Assembly: GCA_036268295.1 (NCBI GenBank)
Contig: DATAUK010000042.1
Span: 21,148 to 85,147, forward strand
Length of the DNA: 64,000 nt
Reading direction: 5' to 3'
DNA from: DATAUK01 sp036268295
GTDB lineage: Bacteria > Actinomycetota > Actinomycetes > JAFAQI01
This document shows, piece by piece, positions 58,463 through 64,000 of the stretch (positions are counted from its first letter, which is position 1; each line of letters opens with the position of its first letter). The position numbers and the translations under genes were made by a program. The notes below the pieces were generated by a model that worked only from the letters and a program-made list of their open reading frames with translations, searched no databases and was not told where the DNA came from.

Positions 58463-59421
58463 GGCAGGTCGCCCGGGGATGGCTCGAGGGAGTAGGACCA
58501 CGACCGTGACGCCAGGCCGGAAATCTGGCGAACCACCTCGTCGGTGTACCAACGCCGGAACCGCTTGACCACCGGTGTCGACGGCGGGGTGAGCAGATCG
58601 CCGCGGGCGCAGAACGCGTCCACCTCGTTAAGCGCAGCGGCGACGGCAAGCACGCGGTCCTGTGAGCCGGCGGGAAACAACATGACGACGTCGACGGTCC
58701 GCTGGCCCGAGCGCCGCGCCGCCTCGACCTGCGCGCGGCGCTGCTCGTTGCCGACTCCGAACTGCTCTGCCAGGCTGGCCGCCAGCTCCATCAGCCGGGG
58801 CGAGACCTTCGTGCTCCGGCGGGCTCGAAGCAGCAGCGCGAACTCACGCATCAACGCGTCATGGTGCTCCTCGGCAGCCAGATAGACCGCCACCGGAAGC
58901 GCGCTGAGACAGACCGTCATCTGTGGCCCGCCGGCGCTGCCGGGCGGGGCAGCCGCCGGACCGTCGATCGCGGGCCAGGCATCGTCGTCGTCGTCGAAGG
59001 CGTCAAGCAGGTCATCAGCCGATGCCGTTGAGGCCTGGCGCGGGACACCGTCAAGGACGCGAAACCACACCGCCTTGCGACGACCGTCGCCCCGCACGCC
59101 CCACGCATCCGAGAGCGCCTCGACGAGCCGGAGACCGCGACCGGTCGCCGCCTCGGCGCCGTACGTCTTGACGATGGGCTTCGTCGGATTCCGGTCGGTC
59201 ACCTCAACGGTGATCCCATTAGCCGTTATCTGCGCCGACACCTCGACCACGTCGTTGGTGTGGAGGATCGCGTTGGTGACCAGCTCGGAGGCGAGCAGTT
59301 GTACGGTTTCGATTCCATCCGGCGACCAGTCCGGCAGCCGAGCCTTCAACCACGCCCGGGCACGACCGGCGGCGCTGGGGTCGGCCAGCAGCTCAAGTCG
59401 ACCCGACTCGGACTCAGCCAT
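58459..59421 (-). CDS. RsbW-like ATPase with C-terminal extension
   Basis: 320 residues. The N-terminal HATPase_c domain has SELVTNAILHTND (N box), VEVTDRNPTKP (G1) and GRGLRLVEALSDAWG (G2), as in RsbW-type anti-sigma kinases. An Asp-rich linker (FDDDDDAW) leads to a 150-residue all-helical region not recognised as a known domain. It probably phosphorylates the STAS protein and binds a sigma factor. It forms an operon with the PP2C gene. Confidence 0.84.
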   Translation of the reverse strand: MAESESGRLELLADPSAAGRARAWLKARLPDWSPDGIETVQLLASELVTNAILHTNDVVEVSAQITANGITVEVTDRNPTKPIVKTYGAEAATGRGLRLVEALSDAWGVRGDGRRKAVWFRVLDGVPRQASTASADDLLDAFDDDDDAWPAIDGPAAAPPGSAGGPQMTVCLSALPVAVYLAAEEHHDALMREFALLLRARRSTKVSPRLMELAASLAEQFGVGNEQRRAQVEAARRSGQRTVDVVMLFPAGSQDRVLAVAAALNEVDAFCARGDLLTPPSTPVVKRFRRWYTDEVVRQISGLASRSWSYSLEPSPGDLP

Positions 59422-59464
59422 CCGCCGATATCACCTCTGCATGGTCCCTTGGCACCCGCGCTAC

Positions 59465-59494
59465 TTGATACAACCTGAACTTAACGTGTATTAA
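59465..59494. promoter_or_regulatory. Candidate bidirectional promoter of the Rsb-like module
   Basis: TTGATA (59465-59470) and TATTAA (59489-59494) are separated by 18 bp and serve the STAS gene on the plus strand. The complement reads TTAATA-18-TATCAA for the RsbW-like gene, so the same two boxes swap roles. It lies in an AT-rich 170-bp gap. Confidence 0.42.
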
Positions 59495-59591
59495 TCGCAC
59501 GGACTAAGATTGATCAACCAAAGCAATCGTTTTCGAGACCCGGACCGCGACGGCTTCGCCACCACCGAGAGCACATGAAGGGCTGCGCGCG

Positions 59592-59951
59592 ATGAAATTT
59601 GGTCTCGCGGTCGATGAGAGCCGATCCCCGTTCGCCGTCGTGGCGGTGACCGGCGAGATCGATGTCGCCACTGCCCCGAGCCTGCAGGCGAAACTGGTCG
59701 AGCTGGTCACGGCCGGGAAGGTCGATCTGATCGTCGACCTGCAAGGCGTCGACTTCCTCGACAGCACCGGTCTCGGGGTCCTGGTCAGCACCGTCAAGCG
59801 CGCCCGTAGCGGCGGTGGAGACCTGTCGCTGGTCTGCACCCACCCCAATCTGCTGAAAGTCTTCGAGATCACCGGACTGACGAAGGTGTTCGCCATCAAC
59901 GAGACCCTGGACGCAGCAGTCGCCGAGCGACCTGGCTCAATCCCCGGCTGA
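59592..59951 (+). CDS. STAS anti-anti-sigma factor, RsbV-like
   Basis: 119 residues. VTGEIDVATAPSLQAKL and FLDSTGLGVLV are STAS signatures; Ser 58 is the phosphorylation site. When unphosphorylated it should bind the RsbW-like protein and free a sigma factor. It is divergent from that gene, and its 3' end overlaps the convergent GNAT gene by 15 nt. No sigma factor gene is in the window next to it. Confidence 0.9.
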   Translation: MKFGLAVDESRSPFAVVAVTGEIDVATAPSLQAKLVELVTAGKVDLIVDLQGVDFLDSTGLGVLVSTVKRARSGGGDLSLVCTHPNLLKVFEITGLTKVFAINETLDAAVAERPGSIPG

Positions 59952-60959
59952 CTCGGGTTCGAGGTCGAGCTGCCACTCGGTCCAGGACTCCATCGGGCGG
60001 TAGCCGAGCCGCTCGTTCACGCCGACGATGTAGGCGTTCTCATCGGCGTTCCAGGTGTTGAGATAGCGGACCTCAGGCAGTTGGCGCCGGACTTCGTCGA
60101 GGTTGGCGAGCTTCAGCCGCATCCCGAGCCGGTGGCCGCGATGCTCACCACGCACGATGGTGCTCCACTGGAAGCCGATCGGGAGATCCTCCTTGGCCAG
60201 CGCAAGGTCGCTGAATCCGATCAGTTTGCCGCTGCGATCCTCGACGGCGCCAACGCTGAGATGGATCCGGCCTCGATCGATGATTGACTGCTCACGCTCG
60301 AGATAGCGCGCAGCGTCCCAATTCTCGGGCTCGAGGTCCAGCTCGCCCTGCGGCGGGTCGGTGCTCATCAACGCCTGGAGCTCGGCCATGTCCTCGACGT
60401 ACTCGGCGGGGGTGTGATCACCCCAGGCGACCAGCGAGTATCCGGCCGATGCCGCAACCGATGCGGTTCGTAGCGGCTCGAGATCGGAGTCCGAGATCGC
60501 GTCGAGCTCGAGCAGCCGACGCGTCTCCGCGTGCATCGGGTGGGCGCCGAAGGATCTCGCCAGCGCCTCACCGGGCGAGGGCGACGTGGTCCTGGTCGCC
60601 GCAGCCACCTCGCACAGCACCCGGGTGCGACCCAGGCCGCGCGCGATCTCCAGCAGGCCGCCCGCGGCGACTCGCCCGTAGCCGCGACCACGATGATCGG
60701 GATGCACGTCGAGCCCGAGGTTCGCGATCGTCAAGTTGTCGTGCAACGGGCATCGCGTCGATGCGGCGACGACGGGCTTGCCATCGATCTGCGCGATAAA
60801 CAGGTCGGTCTGCTCGCCGCCGACCGGCCCGCTCAGCAGAACTCGGCTGTCGGCCACCGACGGCGCGGGCAACGCCACGAAGTCCGCCCCGAGGCTGGCG
60901 GCGAGAACCGACCGCCAGGCGGCAAGCCCCGCTTCATCGACGACCTTGGTGAGCTCCAC
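59937..60959 (-). CDS. Double GNAT acetyltransferase
   Basis: 340 residues with two GNAT domains: HPDHRGRGYGRVAAGGLLE near 90 and RGEHRGHRLGMRLKLANLDEVR near 270 are both acetyl-CoA-binding loops. The layout is common in actinobacteria, for example mycothiol synthase (MshD)-like and other twin-domain GNATs; this one lacks a clear MshD signature. Substrate unknown. GTG start. Confidence 0.85.
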   Translation of the reverse strand: MELTKVVDEAGLAAWRSVLAASLGADFVALPAPSVADSRVLLSGPVGGEQTDLFIAQIDGKPVVAASTRCPLHDNLTIANLGLDVHPDHRGRGYGRVAAGGLLEIARGLGRTRVLCEVAAATRTTSPSPGEALARSFGAHPMHAETRRLLELDAISDSDLEPLRTASVAASAGYSLVAWGDHTPAEYVEDMAELQALMSTDPPQGELDLEPENWDAARYLEREQSIIDRGRIHLSVGAVEDRSGKLIGFSDLALAKEDLPIGFQWSTIVRGEHRGHRLGMRLKLANLDEVRRQLPEVRYLNTWNADENAYIVGVNERLGYRPMESWTEWQLDLEPESAGD

Positions 60960-61040
60960 CGCACGGTCGTATCAGGTAAGGCTTCGCAGCACCACCGGGT
61001 TTGTGCCCGCTGAATTCGCGGGTCAGGTTTGATCGACCCG

Positions 61041-61046
61041 TAACGT
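61041..61046 (+). promoter_or_regulatory. Candidate -10 box (TAACGT) for rarD
   Basis: TAACGT ends 6 nt before the GTG at 61053, without a ribosome binding site, as for a leaderless message. Confidence 0.4.
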
Positions 61047-61052
61047 CAGGCG

Positions 61053-61967
61053 GTGAGTGAGTCGCGGCGCGGGACGATCTACGGGATCGCGGCGTACCTG
61101 ATCTGGGGCCTGTTCCCACTGTTCTGGCCACTGCTGGAGCCGGCCGGAGCGCTCGAGATCCTCGCGCACCGGGTGGTCTGGTCACTGGTTGTGGTCGCCG
61201 GCTTGCTGCTCCTGTCCGGCAACGCCTGGCGCCGGCTGCCCCGCACCGGCCGGCCGCTGCGCCTGCTCACTCTCGCGGCAGCCTTGGTCGCGATCAACTG
61301 GGGTCTCTACATCTGGGGCGTCAACCACCACCACGTCGTGGAGACCTCGCTCGGCTACTTCGTGAACCCGCTGGTGACCGTCGCGCTCAGCGTGCTCGTC
61401 CTGGGCGAACGGCTGCGCCGGCTGCAATGGCTTGCCGTGGCCGTCGCCGCAGCGGGTGTGATCGTGTTGACCGTCCAGGCGGGGCGGCCACCGTGGATCG
61501 CCCTCGCGCTCGCCTGCACGTTCGGCACGTACGGCCTGATCAAAAAGGTGGTCGGCGTCGAGCCGGTCGCCGGGCTCGTCGTCGAGACGGCGGTCCTGAT
61601 GCCGATCGCGCTGGGCTACCTCATCGTGATCGGGATCAGCGGCACCGGGACCTTCAGCTCTCACGGCGCCGGTCACTCGCTGCTGCTAGCCGCCGCCGGG
61701 CCGGTCACCGCGTTGCCGTTGCTGGCTTTCGCCGCGGCGTCGTCGCGAGTGCCGTTGTCGCGGATGGGGCTGCTGCAATACCTCACGCCGTGCATCCAGT
61801 TCCTGATCGGAGTGCTGGTCCGTCACGAGCCGCTCGGCCCGGTTCGGCTGATCGGCTTCCTGCTGGTCTGGATCGCGCTCGCGGTCTTCACCGTCGACTC
61901 GACCTCGTCGCGGCGACGCGGTCAGGTCGGCGAGCCGGCGGCTCAGCCGCTGCCGGCAGGTCTCTGA
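61053..61967 (+). CDS. rarD: RarD/EamA-family membrane transporter
   Basis: 304 residues with about ten helices. GTIYGIAAYLIWGLFPLFWPLLEPAGALEILAHRVVWSL is the RarD N-terminus, and INWGLYIWGVNHHHVVETSLGYFVNPL is its second signature. RarD proteins were named for chloramphenicol sensitivity and belong to the DMT superfamily; the substrate is unknown. GTG start. Convergent with the REC-GAF gene. Confidence 0.92.
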   Translation: MSESRRGTIYGIAAYLIWGLFPLFWPLLEPAGALEILAHRVVWSLVVVAGLLLLSGNAWRRLPRTGRPLRLLTLAAALVAINWGLYIWGVNHHHVVETSLGYFVNPLVTVALSVLVLGERLRRLQWLAVAVAAAGVIVLTVQAGRPPWIALALACTFGTYGLIKKVVGVEPVAGLVVETAVLMPIALGYLIVIGISGTGTFSSHGAGHSLLLAAAGPVTALPLLAFAAASSRVPLSRMGLLQYLTPCIQFLIGVLVRHEPLGPVRLIGFLLVWIALAVFTVDSTSSRRRGQVGEPAAQPLPAGL

Positions 61968-61987
61968 GGCGCGACGCCCTGAGGTCG

Positions 61988-62959
61988 CTAGGAGCCGGCG
62001 GGTGCGTGGACGCCGGCCAGCCGGGCGTTGTCGATGACCAGCGCCGCCGGGCCGTCGATCAGCCGCAGCGTGGCGAGCGCGGTCTCTCCGAACGCATTCT
62101 TCAGACCGCTCGACAGCGCGACCAGGCCGATGACGTGGCCGCCATGACCCTTCAGCGGCATCGACAGGAAGGTCGCCATGCTGCGGTCGTCCTCGTCGCC
62201 GAGCAGCCCGTTCGGATCTGCCAGCCGGAGCTCGAGATCAGCCGCCGACACCGACAGGCCCGAGACCGCGGCAAGCGCATCGACCGCGGCGTTGAGCATG
62301 CCGGAGTATTGCGCCTGTGACGTCTCGTGCGCGACGGCGACATAGGCGGTCCGCTCTTCGACCAGCAGCACTGAGGCGAGGTCGTAGTCGACGAAGCCCT
62401 TCAGTACGTCGAGCACGCCGGCGAGGGTCTGCTCGAAGCCGTGGGTGGTGGCGGCGAGGGAGGTGACCTCGGCGGCCACCGAGGTCTCGAACAGCTTGCG
62501 GTCGAGCAGGTCGCACACCCGCGACAGCACGTCGTCATCGGTCAGCTCGACCGGCTCGGGTCGCAGGAATGCGCGGCCACCAAGAGCATCGGCGGCGGCG
62601 TCGATGACCTCGCGCACGGCGGCCACCAGCTGCGGCGCCTCGAAGTCCTTGGTGAAGTAACGATCCGCACCGGTCTGCGCACCCCAGTACCGGTCGCTGG
62701 CGCCGTCGAGTGAGGTCAGCAGGATGATCGGGATGTCCGCGGTCTGCCAGTCGTCCTTGAGCAGCCGGGCAGCGACGTAGCCGGAGACACGCGGCATCTG
62801 GACGTCGAGCACGACGACGTCGGGCATGGTCCGGAACACTTGCTGCACCGCAGAGACGCCATCCTCGGCGGGGACGATGTCGAACCCCTCCTTGGTCAGG
62901 ACGGACGTCAGGATGCGACGCAGGGTCGGGCTGTCGTCGGCTACGACCACGCTGGGCAT
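61988..62959 (-). CDS. Response regulator with C-terminal GAF domain
   Basis: 323 residues. The receiver domain has VADDSPTLRRIL, phosphoacceptor Asp 52 (VVLDVQMP), LLTSLD and FTKDF. After a linker the rest (about 145-323) looks like a GAF domain (LAGVLDVLKGFVDYDLASVLLVEERT, FLSMPLKGHGGHVIGLVAL). No DNA-binding or output enzyme domain. The 13-bp gap to the CheA-type gene on the same strand suggests it is a direct partner of that kinase. Confidence 0.86.
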   Translation of the reverse strand: MPSVVVADDSPTLRRILTSVLTKEGFDIVPAEDGVSAVQQVFRTMPDVVVLDVQMPRVSGYVAARLLKDDWQTADIPIILLTSLDGASDRYWGAQTGADRYFTKDFEAPQLVAAVREVIDAAADALGGRAFLRPEPVELTDDDVLSRVCDLLDRKLFETSVAAEVTSLAATTHGFEQTLAGVLDVLKGFVDYDLASVLLVEERTAYVAVAHETSQAQYSGMLNAAVDALAAVSGLSVSAADLELRLADPNGLLGDEDDRSMATFLSMPLKGHGGHVIGLVALSSGLKNAFGETALATLRLIDGPAALVIDNARLAGVHAPAGS

Positions 62960-62972
62960 ATCGGCTGCTCCT

Positions 62973-64000
62973 CTATCGGCCGACGAGGCGGCGCACCGTC
63001 TCGACGAGCTGTTCCTGGTCGAACTCGGTCTTCAGCAAGTACGCACTCGCGCCGGCATCGAGCCCGGCACGCTGGTCGTCGTCACTACCTCGGCTGGTCA
63101 TGATCACGACGGGAACCTGTTCCCAGCCTTTGGTTCGGCGGATGGTGCGGGTCAGCGCGAAGCCGTCCATGCCCGGCATCTCCACATCGGAGAGCACGAG
63201 ATCGGCGGGCTCGTCGACGAGGCGCGCCGCGCCCTCAGCTCCGTCAACGGCGGTGGTGACGTCGTACCCCGCGCTCTCGAGGATTGCTCGTTGCAGTTCG
63301 CGCACCCCGACGGAGTCCTCGACGACCAGCACCCTGGCGCGACGTTGGGCCGCAGCCTCAACCGGGCCGGCCGGTGCAAACATTGCGGAGTACGACGCGG
63401 ACCCGCGCTCGGAGCTCTCCTCGCCGAGCTCACGAAGATCGACCAGACACACGACGCTGCCGTCACCGTCGATCGTGGCGCCGCTGATGACCGGCGGGCG
63501 GCCGAGGAACGGACCGAGGTCCTTCACCACGAGTTCGCGCTCGCCGTCGAGCACGTCGACGGCCCACGCGACCTGCCGCTCGCCGTGACGCACGACGACC
63601 GCAGCCGTCGGTGAACGTGGTGTGTCGATCCCCAGCGCATCGCCGAGGTCGAGCAATGGCAGCGTCTCGCCGTGGCGGATCACGACCGGGTTGCCCGCCA
63701 GCGAATGAACCTCCGCGCTCTTCAGCGACAACGACTCGACGATGCCAGGCACCGGCAACGCAAATCGTTCGCCGCCCAGCCGAGCCATGAGGCAACGAAG
63801 GACACCGAGGGTGACCGGAAGGGTGAGCACGAACGTCGTGCCACGAGGTGACGACGTCAGCTCGACCAGACCGCCGAGACCTTCGACCGCACCGCGGACC
63901 ACGTCGAGACCGATGCCACGGCCTGAGGTCTCGGTGATCTCATCGGCCATCGTGAAGCCGGGCATGAACAGCAGGTTGTGCAGCGCTTGCCCGCTCAGCG
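62973..64000 (-). CDS. CheA-type hybrid histidine kinase, C-terminal part (truncated by window)
   Basis: 342 residues visible; the 5' part is outside the window. The ATPase ends with LSGQALHNLLFMPGF and SGRGIGLDVVRGAVEGLGG (G2 and nearby). A CheW-like regulatory domain follows (ERFALPVPGIVESLSL, WAVDVLDGERELVVKDLGPFLG), then a receiver domain with Asp in LVLSDVEMPGMDGF and Lys in LLKTEFDQEQLV. CheA hybrids with a fused receiver drive chemotaxis-like or gene-regulatory pathways. It is followed by the REC-GAF protein. Confidence 0.9.
   Translation of the reverse strand, partial: LSGQALHNLLFMPGFTMADEITETSGRGIGLDVVRGAVEGLGGLVELTSSPRGTTFVLTLPVTLGVLRCLMARLGGERFALPVPGIVESLSLKSAEVHSLAGNPVVIRHGETLPLLDLGDALGIDTPRSPTAAVVVRHGERQVAWAVDVLDGERELVVKDLGPFLGRPPVISGATIDGDGSVVCLVDLRELGEESSERGSASYSAMFAPAGPVEAAAQRRARVLVVEDSVGVRELQRAILESAGYDVTTAVDGAEGAARLVDEPADLVLSDVEMPGMDGFALTRTIRRTKGWEQVPVVIMTSRGSDDDQRAGLDAGASAYLLKTEFDQEQLVETVRRLVGR

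Noticed and set aside
1..64000. tRNA, rRNA, insertion sequences, integrases or prophage
   Set aside because: No cloverleaf, terminal inverted repeats, transposase or integrase motifs were seen by eye in any gap; no gap exceeds about 200 bp.

Overview
The window is a very gene-dense, high-GC stretch of an actinobacterial chromosome. Support comes from AdnA/AdnB helicase-nucleases in place of RecBCD, a MoeZ with a rhodanese tail, DUF3107, DUF3117 and DUF6758 proteins, an actinobacterial-type DapD, frequent GTG starts, GTGA/ATGA start-stop overlaps, and many starts that follow a TANNNT box by only 6-9 nt, as in leaderless transcripts. Gene order closely follows two Mycobacterium tuberculosis neighbourhoods as I remember them (about Rv3198c-Rv3214 and Rv1177-Rv1232c), here joined into one block. 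I cannot name the genus; a soil or plant-associated order related to Frankiales, Streptomycetales or Propionibacteriales fits. No rRNA, tRNA, CRISPR array, transposase, integrase or phage gene was seen. No gap between genes exceeds about 200 bp.

Layout. 1-9.7 kb: start of a probable APS kinase, a DinB-fold protein, a DHA2-type MFS exporter, NudC, then AdnB and AdnA. 9.7-12.9 kb: cupin, alkyltransferase-like protein, SDR, MoeZ, CsbD. 12.9-16.1 kb: poorly characterised DUF4234, coiled-coil/acidic and small proteins. 16.3-24.3 kb: DMT exporter and TetR regulator, DUF3107, ferritin-like protein, RhlE-type DEAD-box helicase, two Cys-rich small proteins, ParA, alpha/beta hydrolase, Cas4/RecB-like nuclease. 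24.3-30.8 kb: MarC, DUF6758, a secreted beta-helix/Fn3 protein, NUDIX, MscL with a zinc ribbon, PhzF and SDR. 30.8-36.1 kb: PRC/MgtE-N/CBS protein, DUF1003 protein, Mrp, TatB, HtrA, O-methyltransferase. The sigma-E and anti-sigma pair usual between HtrA and the methyltransferase is absent. 36.1-44.7 kb: PaaK, secreted protein, membrane-anchored propeller-like protein, GlgC, PepA, DUF3117, PaaX-type regulator and enoyl-CoA hydratase. 44.7-54.5 kb: TagA, DivIVA-like protein, two LOG-family proteins, DapE/DapD, carbonic anhydrase, a giant Ig-repeat exported protein, DapC and FdxA. 54.5-64 kb: GNATs, secreted lipase, an RsbU/RsbW/RsbV-like partner switch, RarD, a REC-GAF protein and a CheA-type hybrid kinase cut by the window end.

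Functional threads: DNA break repair and nuclease functions (AdnAB, Cas4-like nuclease, TagA, alkyltransferase-like protein), lysine/diaminopimelate synthesis (DapC, DapD, DapE), envelope and export (TatB, HtrA, MscL, several secreted proteins), phenylacetate-type catabolism (PaaK, PaaX, ECH) and signalling (Rsb-like module, CheA hybrid). I found no obvious new defence or biosynthetic system. The more interesting signals are regulatory: two divergent promoter pairs whose -10 boxes share one TA step, a TetR-like operator at the SDR/PhzF operon, hairpins with common arms, the missing sigma-E pair, and an exported protein built of 324-nt repeats that look recently homogenised.
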